Shown piece by piece: positions 16,879 to 28,182 of a stretch of 64,000 bases of DNA. The stretch spans positions 496,001 through 560,000 of the forward strand of contig NZ_AP024326.1 in NCBI RefSeq assembly GCF_018408855.1, in the 5' to 3' direction. The notes under the pieces were generated by a model. That model saw only the letters and a list, made by a program, of their open reading frames with translations, was not told the DNA's origin and searched no databases. Position numbers and translations under genes: made by a program. The stretch comes from Caballeronia sp. NK8. Its GTDB lineage: Bacteria; Pseudomonadota; Gammaproteobacteria; Burkholderiales; Burkholderiaceae. Within the stretch, counting starts at the first letter, position 1; each line of letters opens with the position of its first letter.

Positions 16879-17082
16879 ATGGATACCGGTACTGTCAAAT
16901 GGTTCAACGATAGCAAAGGCTTTGGCTTCATTACCCCTGACGCTGGCGGCGACGATCTCTTCGCTCACTTCTCGGAAGTTCGGGGCGACGGCTTCAAGAC
17001 GCTTGCCGAAAACCAGAAGGTGAGCTACGAGACCAGGCGCGGCCCGAAGGGTCTGCAGGCCGCGAATATCTCGCCGCAGTAA
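16879..17082 (+). CDS. cspA: Cold-shock protein (CspA family)
   Basis: This 67-residue protein is a single OB-fold cold-shock domain: [18 protein letters not shown] (RNP-1, residues 5-22) and DLFAHFSEV (RNP-2, 27-35), ending in [13 protein letters not shown]. It binds single-stranded nucleic acid and keeps mRNA unfolded. Length and motifs are typical for the family. Standard gene names vary between paralogues, so the symbol means family only. A terminator hairpin follows directly. Confidence 0.96.
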   Translation: MDTGTVKWFNDSKGFGFITPDAGGDDLFAHFSEVRGDGFKTLAENQKVSYETRRGPKGLQAANISPQ

Positions 17083-17089
17083 CGTATTT

Positions 17090-17114
17090 AAAGGGCCGGT
17101 CTACCGGCCTTTTG
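17090..17114 (+). terminator. Rho-independent terminator of the cold-shock gene
   Basis: The arms aagggccggt and accggcctttt form a stem of about ten pairs with a two-base core loop (effectively four bases). A short T-run (tttt) ends the stem, eight bases after the stop codon. Confidence 0.75.
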
Positions 17115-17268
17115 CCTGTTAGTGACTAGCATCCTCGCGGAGCCATGCGCTCCCGATCTGAGCGCGGACTTCGACCTGCGCATCATTTGTCTTTCGACGC
17201 GATCCGTCTAGCCTCATTTCAATTTATTTCGCCTGTACTACAAGATGTCGTGCGGTCGGTAATCGCTT

Positions 17269-17493
17269 ATGCACAGTAATCAAAATCTTCACCACTACAA
17301 CGGTTATTCAATCTCCCCATCCTCTCACCGGTTACCTGACGGCTGGTTTGCTGCAAATCTGCTGCTCACAAGGGGGCCGGGTGCTTGGCCGGTCTACTAC
17401 CACTTTGACGCGCTCGACTATTTTGATAGCGAAACGCAGGCTGTCGGGCACGCAGCAGCATGGGCGCGCGGCTGGGTTGACAGTCGCGGTTGA
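17269..17493 (+). CDS. Small conserved hypothetical protein
   Basis: This 74-residue protein has a strongly aromatic sequence (NLHHYNGYSISPSSHRLPDG, then FDALDYFDSETQAV) that ends in AWARGWVDSRG. From memory, short proteins of this pattern recur in Burkholderia genomes, without known function; this was not checked. No membrane segment or signal. The ribosome-binding site is weak, so the start could be misplaced by a few codons. Confidence 0.6.
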   Translation: MHSNQNLHHYNGYSISPSSHRLPDGWFAANLLLTRGPGAWPVYYHFDALDYFDSETQAVGHAAAWARGWVDSRG

Positions 17494-17730
17494 GTGGGCC
17501 GGCCTGGTAGCGCAGGCGCGGCGATACGTGGCGCGCATCGGTTTGAATGCCTCTCAGTCGTGTGTTCCACCAAGCGCCCGCATCATTCAGCTCTTCCAGG
17601 AACGTGGTACTGAAGAGCGCGAAGAGGTGGGCCCCGTCACGTCGCCCTGAAATGCCACTCAAACGGGTCACCGGGCTCGACCGTCTGATGGGCGCAGCGG
17701 TATCCGTCATTCACATTTCAAGGAGCAGCG

Positions 17731-18306
17731 ATGGCGTTGCTGGTTATGCAGGTTGCAGTGAGCGGGGATCTGGTGGAGGTGTTCGAGATGCCAGTGGATG
17801 ACGTCGATGGACACCGGATGCTCGCTTGCGCGAATGACGATGAGCGGGTGATTCATCGCGCCGGCCAGACACTTGAAGATGGCGAGGTCTGGATCGATCT
17901 GATTGACCGGGACGGCGAGACGCTGTTTGATCAGGTGGCATGTTTCCACCGGGCGGATGCCACCGACGCGCTGCAGGTTCATTTCGGCATGAACGCCGAT
18001 GTCGTTAAGGACTGTCTTTCCAGGCCAAATGTTGCGTCGCTATATGCGAGGCATCGCATGGCGGCTCAAGCTTATTTTCGCAAGATTGATCGCCTGGTCG
18101 ACTGCTCCACGGTCAGCTCCAGACAGAGCAATCGCCGGCGGGTGGGTGAGGCCAGCGTCATGGATCTCGTGATCGAGCTTCGCAGGCGGCTGGACGGCGT
18201 GGACGCCCTGCTCGCGCTAAGCGAACTGCCGACCCGCGTACAGGCCGCCGCCGGGCAACTGAGCGAAGCGGCGAAATCCTACGTGAGTGCTGTCCAGCGT
18301 CTGTAA
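17731..18306 (+). CDS. Hypothetical protein, 191 residues
   Basis: It starts after aaggagc, an ideal ribosome-binding site. The N-terminal 85 residues are acidic and beta-rich (VSGDLVEVFEMPVDDVDGHR); the C-terminal 100 are helical (VMDLVIELRRRLDGVDALLA). I recognise no domain. Codon use matches the neighbours. It lies between small stress-type genes in the same direction, but gaps over 100 bases argue against a tight operon. Confidence 0.65.
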   Translation: MALLVMQVAVSGDLVEVFEMPVDDVDGHRMLACANDDERVIHRAGQTLEDGEVWIDLIDRDGETLFDQVACFHRADATDALQVHFGMNADVVKDCLSRPNVASLYARHRMAAQAYFRKIDRLVDCSTVSSRQSNRRRVGEASVMDLVIELRRRLDGVDALLALSELPTRVQAAAGQLSEAAKSYVSAVQRL

Positions 18307-18428
18307 GGCGTTATGCGGGGCGGCAATGAAAATATTAAGGTGGCCGGGGGGCGCGCACAGAGCAAGCGAGCAACTGCGGGTTCACGATTTACATCGCAAC
18401 CCTGGCAAAACCCTTACAGGAATTTCTT

Positions 18429-18761
18429 ATGGACGAAAGAAAGCGTGACAGCATGATTGTGTATCTCCGCCACCGCATGGATGACTTCGGTATTAGCCCT
18501 GATGACCTCGCTTCCTTCCTGGGGATCAAGCCTGCCGGACCCGATATGGGTCGCTACGGTAGCGCGGGCGGTGATACCTGGAGCGGCGACGGCGAGATGC
18601 CGCAATGGCTTAAACAGGCCACTAGCGCGGGACAATCCATCAGGCACTTCGAACTTCCGATCGGGACGCACGTCCGGACAGCGCGTCAAGCTGAGGCGAA
18701 CTGGGCAAACGACCCTTTCGCCGGAAGCCCGCTCGCGGGAGCTCGCCATGCCAGGCCGTAG
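18429..18761 (+). CDS. H-NS-family nucleoid protein, short form
   Basis: The 110-residue product carries the Burkholderia-type H-NS N-terminal helix ending (IVYLRHRMDDFGISPDDLAS) and a C-terminal DNA-binding core (GDTWSGDGEMPQWLKQA), which parallels TWTGQGRTPAVI of E. coli H-NS. The acidic EM in place of the basic residues of the usual AT-hook-like loop is noteworthy. Ribosome-binding site agga is present. H-NS proteins silence AT-rich acquired DNA; a copy within an IS island fits that role, or it could antagonise the host H-NS. The tail after residue 90 is not conserved. Confidence 0.72.
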   Translation: MDERKRDSMIVYLRHRMDDFGISPDDLASFLGIKPAGPDMGRYGSAGGDTWSGDGEMPQWLKQATSAGQSIRHFELPIGTHVRTARQAEANWANDPFAGSPLAGARHARP

Positions 18762-19018
18762 CCTTCAGGAATCCGGATCCCAAGACGCCCCATCTTAGTC
18801 ACTGCGCTGACCGGCACAGCCAGCCGTGGATTGCGCGCCTAGGCACCGAGTGGCCCGCCGCGCGAGCGATCGGTGGCTTGTCGTGTAAAAAATCCGCAAG
18901 CGATCTCTTGAAAAGTTCTGGCGCTTTCCTATTTATGGTTTCCGAAAGCAGCCGCTGTGTTCGCGCTGGGTGTTTCGATTGGTTTGTCAGCGGCTTTGGC
19001 AGACGGACTTGAGCGCGT

Positions 19019-19147
19019 ATGCCGGTTTGTCTCCTGCCGTATATGGAGCTTGTTGTGCCCATTCTCACCGCACTCGCCGCGGTAATCCTCGCTGTCATTG
19101 GCATTAGCCGCTGGTGGCGCAGGCGCCGTGTCAATCACTGGCCTTGA
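19019..19147 (+). CDS. Possible small single-pass membrane protein
   Basis: A 42-codon frame from ATG 19019 encodes one hydrophobic helix (LVVPILTALAAVILAVIGIS) followed by a basic tail (RWWRRRRVNHWP), the shape of many small inner-membrane proteins. No ribosome-binding site is convincing. It sits just before the IS701 remnant and could equally be chance. Confidence 0.3.
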   Translation: MPVCLLPYMELVVPILTALAAVILAVIGISRWWRRRRVNHWP

Positions 19148-19169
19148 CCTTGGTATCGTCACCCCGCCA

Positions 19170-19353
19170 CGGGCTTGTGACGCTGGAGCGCCTTCTCCAG
19201 CAACAGAAGCAGTTCGATGTTTGACACTGCATGGAAGGCCGCGCTCACAGTCGCAGAGAAACTCTGTGTGACACTCCGGGTTGATTGGCTATTGCCAAGG
19301 CTTGATGCTGCCGATCCGGCGCAAGAGCGTGGAGCCGCTGGCAGCACTGTCAA
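19170..19353 (+). pseudogene. IS701 transposase, N-terminal remnant left of the IS21 insertion
   Basis: The plus strand at 19285-19350 encodes IGYCQGLMLPIRRKSVEPLA, the family's conserved GL-x-P-x-RKSVEP segment. An in-frame TGA precedes it. The frame stops at the IS21 left end (about 19354) and resumes at about 21630 beyond the right end, so the IS21 element sits inside this gene. Confidence 0.7.
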
Positions 19354-19416
19354 CGTCGGACTTAGTTTCCCCAAAACTGTCGGAGTAAGATTCCCCACCC
19401 TGTATCTGCGTGGTGA

Positions 19417-21524
<2,108 letters not shown>

Positions 21525-21629
21525 CGGTAGCTCCCCGACGAATGCGAAGGCCTATATGGTCGGTGATCGACGGGGCGCCACCGCTTACGCGGCGGCGCCA
21601 AACAAAAACTGGGGAAATTTACTTCGACG

Positions 21630-22919
21630 AAAATGAGGAGTATCTATCCGACGCTGACACAGCACATCTGGAACCTCAGCGCGTGAGTGCGCGGCACCAA
21701 TCACTTCATCACTTCGTGTCGAAGTCGGAATGGTCTGACGCCGCGTTACTCGAACAAGTGCGTCGCTGGGTGCTGCCGCACATGGATCCGACAAAGGGCC
21801 TTTACTGGATCATTGACGACACGGGCTTCCCGAAGAAGGGGAAGCATTCGGTTGGGGTGGCGCGGCAATATTGTGGGCAACTGGGCAAACAGGATAACTG
21901 CCAGGTGGCCGTGAGCCTGTCGGTGGCCACCGAAGAGGCAAGCCTGCCGGTGGCTTATCAGCTTTATCTGCCACAGGAATGGGCCGACGATCCGCCACGG
22001 CGGGCGCAGGCTGGCGTGCCCGATGAGATCGGGTTTGCGACCAAGCCGCAGATCGCACTCGCGCAGTTGCGCGAGGCCCGGCAAAGCGGTGCACCGGACG
22101 GTGTCGTACTGGCCGATACAGGATACGGAAACGACACTGCGTTTCGCGATGCCCTCAGCGAAATCGGCTTGCAATATGCGGTGGGTATCCAATCGAGCAC
22201 CCGTGTATGGGCGCCAGGCACTGCGCCGCTGCCTGCCGAGCCATCCAGCGGCAAGCCTGGCCGACCGAGAAGTCTGCAGCGCCGTGTACCGCGGCATGAA
22301 CCGGCATCGGTCAAGGAGTTGGCCGTCGGGCTTGACGCTTCCCGCTATCGTACGGTTTCGTGGCGTGAAGGCACGCGCGCTACGCTCAGTTCGCGATTCG
22401 CAGCGGTGCGGGTGCGCGCCTCACACCGCGATTACTGGCGGCCCACGCCGCGCGACGAGGAATGGCTGCTGGTTGAATGGCCCGATGGCGAGCCCGAGCC
22501 AATCAAATACCGGCTCTCGACGTTGGCCGCAGGCACGCCTGTGGACCGCCTCGTTCAGGTTGCAAAAATGCGTTGGCGCATCGAGCGTGATTACCAGGAC
22601 CTGAAGCAGGAATTTGGCCTCAGGCACTTTGAAGGGCGCGGCTGGCGCGGGTTTCATCACCATGCATCGCTATGCATTGCCGCTTACGGCTTCCTCGTTG
22701 CTCAGCGCCTCATTCAGGGAGGTAGTAAAAAAAACGCTGCGATCCGCGACACGTCTGGCTTACCCTCGGACTACGTGCCACGCGGCTCCCCAGCGCGCGC
22801 AGCGCCACGTGGCTGACTCGATCGCCACGCTGCGCTGGTGCATCGCTGCGCACGTCGCTAAGCGGCTCCAGCGATGCCCATTCTGCAGTTCTGCCTCGAC
22901 ATATTTAATGACACAGTAA
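21630..22919 (+). pseudogene. IS701-family transposase, C-terminal part, frameshifted at its end
   Basis: The frame resumes with RVSARHQSLHHFVSKSEWSD and carries the DDE core: YWIIDDTGFPKKGKHSVGVA, then VLADTGYGNDTAFR, and the C-terminal MRWRIERDYQDLKQEFGLRH. The N-terminus lies left of the nested IS21. Near 22795 a frameshift puts the true C-terminus (QRHVADSIATLRWCIAAHVA) in another frame, ending at 22919. The transposase is thus broken twice. It is an inactive IS copy. Confidence 0.88.
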
Positions 22920-23099
22920 GATTAGACACCTGCTTGGACGTCCGCCGCAATTCTTCCGAAAATTAGAGCGCGCTCTAGAGCTCCGGGGCAGCACCTGAAC
23001 TTATGACGGAAGGATGGCCGGCGTGTCGCACCGCATTATTTTCTGGTACGGTAACAGACTCGCGCAGTCCTTCGAAAAAGCGGTCCCAACTTGCCGATT

Positions 23100-24323
23100 A
23101 TGTCCGATGCACACGCCCGCCCCTTGCGGCAATTCGCCAATTTTCTGCGACACGAGCGAGTTCGTCTAACTGAATGTTGGATGAAGGCGGTCTTCGGCGA
23201 CGACGACTTGGTCGAACCCGACAAATTAACGTACGACCAACTTGCTGACCACCTACCTCAAATCCTCGAAGGGCTGTGCGTCGCCCTCGATGCTCAAGAC
23301 CTTGAGAAAGTCGAGCCCGCAATGGAGCGCGACGCCAAGACACATGGCATAGTACGCTGGCAGCAAGGTTACAGAATCGAGGAACTGGTCAGAGAACTTG
23401 ACCTTTTCCATCTAACGTTGTCGGACGCTCTTGACGAATTTGCCGACACGGATGCAGACGGCGCGTTCACGCGTCGTGAAGAGCGGCACGCGCGGCGTCT
23501 CATTGCCGAGGCACTCAGCTTCGTCACCTTGACCTCGATACGCCAAGTCGTCCATGAGCGCGACCGGAAAATTGACGAGTTCACGGGCAGGTTGGAGCGC
23601 GCAAATCATGAACTGGAACTGAAGCAGCGACTCGTCAGCGACCTTCACGAATCGCGGATGCAAATTACCCGAAGCGTAGTACACGACCTTCGAAACTTCC
23701 TGAACGCGTTTTCGATAGCGCTCCAGTTAATAGGCCGCGCGCCTTCGAAAGCGGAGACGGCGCTGACGCTCGCGAATCGGCAAGCGGCTGATATGAAGGA
23801 ACTCGTTGACCAGATGGTCGAGTACTCAGTTGTTCTTGGCGATGGCAACCCCCTTTCCGTTGAGAAATTCGAGTTGCGGGAACTGTTCGATGAACTGGTA
23901 GCATCGAGCTGGCCGGCCATCGAAGCGAAAGGTTTGCGCTTTCATCCAGAGTTCGATTCAGCGCTGAGTTCGATGACTTCGAACCGGCTTAAGGTCAAAC
24001 AGGTTGCGCTCAACCTATTATCGAACGCGACAAAATACACGACGTCTGGCGAAATCGAACTGGCCTTCGCCAAGGTGAATGAGAGTGCGTGGTCCATCCG
24101 TGTCTCTGACACTGGGGTCGGCATTGCCCCGTCCGACGCGGAGCGCGTGTTCGATGAGTTTGAACGCGCCGCGGGCGACGACATACCTGGCGCCGGACTT
24201 GGGCTCGCTATCGTAAGCGAGCTTTGCCGCGTCCTTCAGGGAGAAATTCGTTTCGAGTCGCGGCTTGGTCGCGGCACAACTTTCGCAGTACATTTTCCCG
24301 TCGAGCTGCGGCCCATGCACTGA
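23100..24323 (+). CDS. Sensor histidine kinase with RsbRD-like N-terminal domain
   Basis: This 407-residue soluble kinase has an N-terminal helical domain of the RsbRD/RsbR co-antagonist type (residues 5-155, ITRY-like WQQGYRIEELVRELDLFHL), a coiled coil, an H-box VVHDLRNFLNAF (H near 196), an N-box (NLLSNATKYT) and G-boxes (DTGVGIAPSD, GAGLGLAIV). HDLRN instead of HE-x-R places it in a divergent phosphoacceptor class. No membrane helix is present, so it senses a cytoplasmic signal. I prefer ATG 23100 over TTG 23091. It lies beside an N-truncated relative and resembles the kinase at 28183. Role is likely general stress signalling; the partner is unknown, with the receiver at 26568 a candidate. 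Confidence 0.88.
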   Translation: MSDAHARPLRQFANFLRHERVRLTECWMKAVFGDDDLVEPDKLTYDQLADHLPQILEGLCVALDAQDLEKVEPAMERDAKTHGIVRWQQGYRIEELVRELDLFHLTLSDALDEFADTDADGAFTRREERHARRLIAEALSFVTLTSIRQVVHERDRKIDEFTGRLERANHELELKQRLVSDLHESRMQITRSVVHDLRNFLNAFSIALQLIGRAPSKAETALTLANRQAADMKELVDQMVEYSVVLGDGNPLSVEKFELRELFDELVASSWPAIEAKGLRFHPEFDSALSSMTSNRLKVKQVALNLLSNATKYTTSGEIELAFAKVNESAWSIRVSDTGVGIAPSDAERVFDEFERAAGDDIPGAGLGLAIVSELCRVLQGEIRFESRLGRGTTFAVHFPVELRPMH

Positions 24324-24524
24324 AGGTAGTCGACTCGTACATCGGCGCGCGTGGCGAAGCCCCCATCCATCTTTGAGGCTGCGCGACGCGGCAACGCATG
24401 AGGACGCGAAAAAGCCGACTGCGAAGCAGGCCTAACCAGTCGGTTATTTTCAAAGTCGCACGTCGTTGCCGCTAGAGTTCGACGGTCGTTTCTATGGGAG
24501 AGCGGGTGTGTTTGCTGGCTTTGA

Positions 24525-25364
24525 GCGCAGGGAGACCTGTGCCAGGCCATTACTGACCTGGCACATGAACGTGATGCGCCGTTTTCGATCGACGAATTCC
24601 GCACGCCGAACCGCTGCCTGGACAACGCGATCGCCGACGCTGTGACGGAATTCAGTTATCAGCGAGATTCCAGGATGGCGAGCCAGCAGGCACTGGAAGA
24701 AGGCGAACGCATGGGCTCGTTCGCCCATGAGCTTCGCAACTTCCTGCATACGGCGACCCTTGCATTCGAGGCTGCGAAAGCCGGAAATCTGCCGTTGTTT
24801 GGCGCGACGGGCGCCGTACTGGACCGGAGCCTGAAAGGCCTAGGGAAGCTTATCGAACATTCGATCGAAGACGCCCGCAGGCCTGCTCCGGACAGCGCGA
24901 AATGGACACTCTTCTCGCTCTCGGAGTTCATCAGTGAAACCAAGCACGCTGCAAATCTCGCTGCGCAATTACGCGGATGCGGCTTTGTCGTAACCCCGGT
25001 CGATCCGCACCTTGCTGTCAGCGGCAACCGCGATCTCCTGTACTCGGCGCTTGGCAATCTCATACAAAACGCATTCAAGTTCACGCGGCCAAATACCGAT
25101 GTGACACTGAACGTGTATGCCGTTGCAGACAAGATTCTCATCGAAGTGAAGGATCATGGCGGTGGTCTCCCGCCGGGCAAGGCAGAGCAGATGTTTCTGC
25201 CGGTCACCCAGTTCGGCGCCGATAAATCCGGGCTTGGACTCGGCCTGTCGATAGCACGTCGCAGCGTCGAATTGAATGATGGCGTTCTCAGCGTGCGCGA
25301 TATTCCGGGCATCGGATGCGTATTCACAATCAATCTTCCTCGACACGCGTTGATGAAGAAATAG
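24525..25364 (+). pseudogene. Sensor histidine kinase of the RsbRD type, N-terminally truncated
   Basis: The frame is open from a stop at 24522-24524. It begins in the middle of a helical linker (LCQAITDLAHERDAPFSIDE, then RTPNRCLDNAIADAVTEFSY), followed by H-box FAHELRNFLHTATLAF, N-box (LGNLIQNAFKFT) and G-boxes (DHGGGLPPGK, GLGLGLSIARR). The sensory half normally found upstream is missing, and no in-frame ATG precedes the linker; the first usable start is GTG 24642. A truncated kinase core could still be made, but I regard the gene as a relic of a paralogue of its neighbour. Confidence 0.75.
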
Positions 25365-25435
25365 CCTAAAGACCCGTATATCGAGAGCAATCAAGCAGAC
25401 GGCCATTGATACCGAGAAGGCCATCATCGCCCCCC

Positions 25436-25950
25436 CTGTTTGATTTCCGTACCAACGGCCTCAGTCTTCCGGGCAACTGGAACTCGCCGCCCAACGCCGC
25501 CGCGTTCGGTTAAGACTATGTGATGCGTGCCGCCACGGTCAAGTCGAACATGTATGGAAACCAGCCATCTGAATCGCGCTATTTCTTCGTCGAAGTGGAC
25601 AGCGCCGAACAGCGACCGAACGGTGCAAATCGCTATACGGTGACATTCCCGAAGGGAGGGACGCCACCGGCAACCGGATTCTGGTCCCTGACGATGTACG
25701 GCCGAGGATTTTTTTGAGCCCAACGACCTCAAGCGCTATTCGGTCGGCACGAAGAACCTGGAGAACATGGCGCAGAACGGCAACGGCTCGCTGACCATCT
25801 ACGTCCAGCACGACTCGGCCGGCAAGGACAGGAAGCGAACTGGCTGCCCGCGCCGCAAAAGGACTTCGAGATGACGATTCGTACCTACTGGCCAAAGCCT
25901 AAGGCTAACGAAGGAAAATGGATGCCCCACCGGTCGTCGAAGCGAATTAG
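25436..25950 (+). pseudogene. DUF1254/DUF1214-family protein fragment with several frameshifts
   Basis: Pieces in three frames together match the C-terminal domain of this family: FRTNGLSLPGNWNSPPNAAA, an in-frame TAA, then KSNMYGNQPSESRYFFVEVD and GGTPPATGFWSLTMYG, a frameshift near 25710, EPNDLKRYSVGTKN and LTIYVQHDSAGKD, another frameshift, and DFEMTIRTYWPKP. The order is correct and the spacing natural, so this is one gene that has suffered at least two indels and one nonsense change. The N-terminal DUF1254 domain is absent. Confidence 0.85.
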
Positions 25951-26169
25951 TCCATCTTGCTTTTGCCGATCAGTCTCCACGAGGTTGTGGGCCGATCGGC
26001 GTTACCGTGATCTGAGCTGTTCGATGGCCGATCGTTGCGGAAGTACCGACGTTCGAAGGTCCCACGGTCAGAGCCATTAGGTGACTGTTACTCGATCACA
26101 AAGCCTACAAAGGGGGCGGCCCACGGCATCCGCGACAAGCCCGCCTGTTGTTCAGCACCGTTAAATTGA

Positions 26170-26457
26170 ATGATTTCATTGAGTGGGAAATTGGTGCGGA
26201 TCAACATTGCTGATACCGGTGCCGATATTCCCGCTGATAAATTAGACATCGTCTTCGAACCGTTTGTGCAGCTAGGGAGCACGGCAAGCAACAGGACCGG
26301 TTTGGGGCTAGACCTCGATATCGCACGAACGTTGGTTTTGATGCGCCATGGAAGCGTCGAAGCACACAGTGATGGCCCTGATCGTGGCGCTTCTTTCACC
26401 GTAACCCTGCCTATCGCCCCGCTGGAAGCGCTTACTTTGGAACATCGCAGAACTTGA
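26170..26457 (+). pseudogene. Histidine-kinase ATPase-domain fragment
   Basis: The 95 codons hold only the end of a HATPase_c domain: VRINIADTGADIPADKLDIV, then FEPFVQLG and a damaged G2 box (TGLGLDLDIARTL, where GLGLA is expected). The upstream half of the kinase is missing. The fragment cannot phosphorylate. Confidence 0.75.
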
Positions 26458-26567
26458 GCGTTCTTGGGTTGGTTTTGGGGCGGAGTTACGAGTAAGCGTG
26501 AAACATGCACAGCGCCGTTGGCAAGCTCAAGATGACAGGCGCGAACACTTCGTCGACGCCGTAGAAA

Positions 26568-27011
26568 TCACGGCCAGCAAACGGCGCGGACTGCGGCCCA
26601 TCGCGAATTGACAGGCCCGCCGCCCGCGTCTGTATGCTGCGCGTACTTCGCGCGACGGGTGAGCACTTCGACAGTTCTAATCAAGTCCTGCAAAGGGATA
26701 GGTTTTCTAAAAAACACATTCCAGCCTTGCACCTGAGCAACCGAGTCCACTGGCTCAAGGGCGCCAGACACCAAGATGATCGGCGTATTACGGAACACAA
26801 CGCGCTGCCTTATTTGGTCACAAAATTCCAGCCCGTCCATCACAGGCATCTGCCAGTCTGTCACAACGACCTCTGGGAAAAGTCGGGAGAGCATTGACAA
26901 ACCATGGACGCCATGACATCCCGTGTAGACGCGGTGGCCGGCCTCCTCCAGCGCAAAACTCAAGCTTGCGAGACTGACGGCATTATCGTCAAGCAGTAAA
27001 ATGATTGCCAT
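26568..27011 (-). CDS. Orphan single-domain response regulator
   Basis: From ATG 27011 the 147-residue product is a CheY-like receiver: acidic pair LLLDDN (residues 5-10), phospho-acceptor VVVTDWQMPVMDGLEF near 55, the switch residue in ILVSGALE, and the conserved lysine in FFRKPIPLQ. There is no output domain; the last 25 residues look random. A longer N-terminus to 27089 is not family-like. It lies among stress-type kinases, which makes it a candidate partner, but orientation is opposite and no operon exists. Confidence 0.85.
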   Translation of the reverse strand: MAIILLLDDNAVSLASLSFALEEAGHRVYTGCHGVHGLSMLSRLFPEVVVTDWQMPVMDGLEFCDQIRQRVVFRNTPIILVSGALEPVDSVAQVQGWNVFFRKPIPLQDLIRTVEVLTRRAKYAQHTDAGGGPVNSRWAAVRAVCWP

Positions 27012-27365
27012 ACGCAGGCCTATTTTTCTGTTAATCCCAGCAACGCTTATGCCACCGCTCATCGCGTAGAATTTGCGGCTTCCCGACAACCACTCGCCTA
27101 CCAGGTCCAGGCAAAATCGCCCGTAATCGCCCGTTCCATCGACAATATAGGTCGATCTAGGAAAACTCGCCGAAAGGCAAATCTTTTCCGCCTCCCCCTC
27201 TTTTGCGACTCTGCCTTCGAAAACGGCAGCCCTGGCAGTCCTGTACCCCGGTTAGTTCATGCAAATCAGGCTGTCGAGGGCGAGCGCCCACCACTTTTCT
27301 TAGACCCGCCGAGATTATCAGGCACAAGAAGAGCGGCGGTTTCAAACTGAAGCGCAACACGGAGT

Positions 27366-27548
27366 CTAGTGTTTAGAACCGTGAGGCTGACTGGCTGAGG
27401 CGAGCGTGGCGGCGAAGTCCTCGAATGGAGAATGGAACGCGTGAGTCGCGCGAGGCCGACCGTTCAAGAGTTCGGCGATAGCGTCGAGTTCGTCCTGATT
27501 GTAGACCGATAGGTCAGTGGTAGCACCAGGCGGCTAGTCCGTTCGACC
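27366..27548 (-). pseudogene. IS30-family transposase C-terminal remnant
   Basis: The minus strand encodes YNQDELDAIAELLNGRPRAT and then HAFHSPFEDFAATLA, ending at TAG 27366-27368, the typical C-terminus of IS30 transposases. A few codons upstream, VERTSRLVLPL matches an earlier transposase segment, so the centre is deleted. The rest of the element is not seen. Confidence 0.65.
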
Positions 27549-27689
27549 AGCACGCCGAAGACCGCGGCTAAAAAGGCCACCGTGAAACGAGCGTCGACGA
27601 AGCAGATCGCCGCGAAAAAATCGTCGGTAGTCGAAGCACCCACGCACGTGGTCGAACCGAATGTATCGCCCGTAGAAACCTCAGCGTAA
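27548..27689 (+). pseudogene. Lysine/alanine-rich tail of a histone-like protein
   Basis: The plus strand encodes TPKTAAKKATVKRASTKQIA, then AKKSS and an acidic end closing at TAA 27687-27689. Such tails occur on Burkholderia H-NS-like and H1-like proteins. The globular part that should precede it is replaced by the IS30 remnant, so it is the 3' end of a cut gene. Confidence 0.5.
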
Positions 27690-28182
27690 GAGGGCGCTGC
27701 AATTAGCGTAATCGACAAAAGCGCGGGCTCTACTGAGCGCCGCTCTACTCGGATATCAACGATCGCGGAGGGCCTACTTGCAAATCGGCAGTCTGGGCCG
27801 GCGCACTGAACCCTTCGAAGATCAAGCGCGAAGCAAGGGCGGCGGATGAGCTATTCCGCTTCAGCCGCAGGCTAGCGAACAGATCGAGACGGGCTACCTG
27901 GTGCCCCTACCGTGCCACGATGCTGACGTTCGGTGTCCCTCCTTGCGAGGCAGGTCCCGTTCACGTTTCCCGCCGTTGCATGCTTCGCCTCCGCGAGTAG
28001 TGGGCCTATTTTCAGCGAATGAGTCTTGCCGACCCACAGCCGTCGTTCGACTGCGTGCGCGCGCGAGTCCGGTTAAGAGTACAGCGGCCATCAACTACCG
28101 CCCAGTTGGCGACCGGTCTGCCGACCGGTACGATGAGGCGCAACAAACTCCCGGTGAGAACCGCGATAGAAGACCGCCCAGG
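27690..28182. other. Intergenic stretch, nothing identified
   Basis: Roughly 0.5 kb lies downstream of the sensor kinase stop at 28183. Open frames here are short and have no family character on either strand. Confidence 0.4.
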
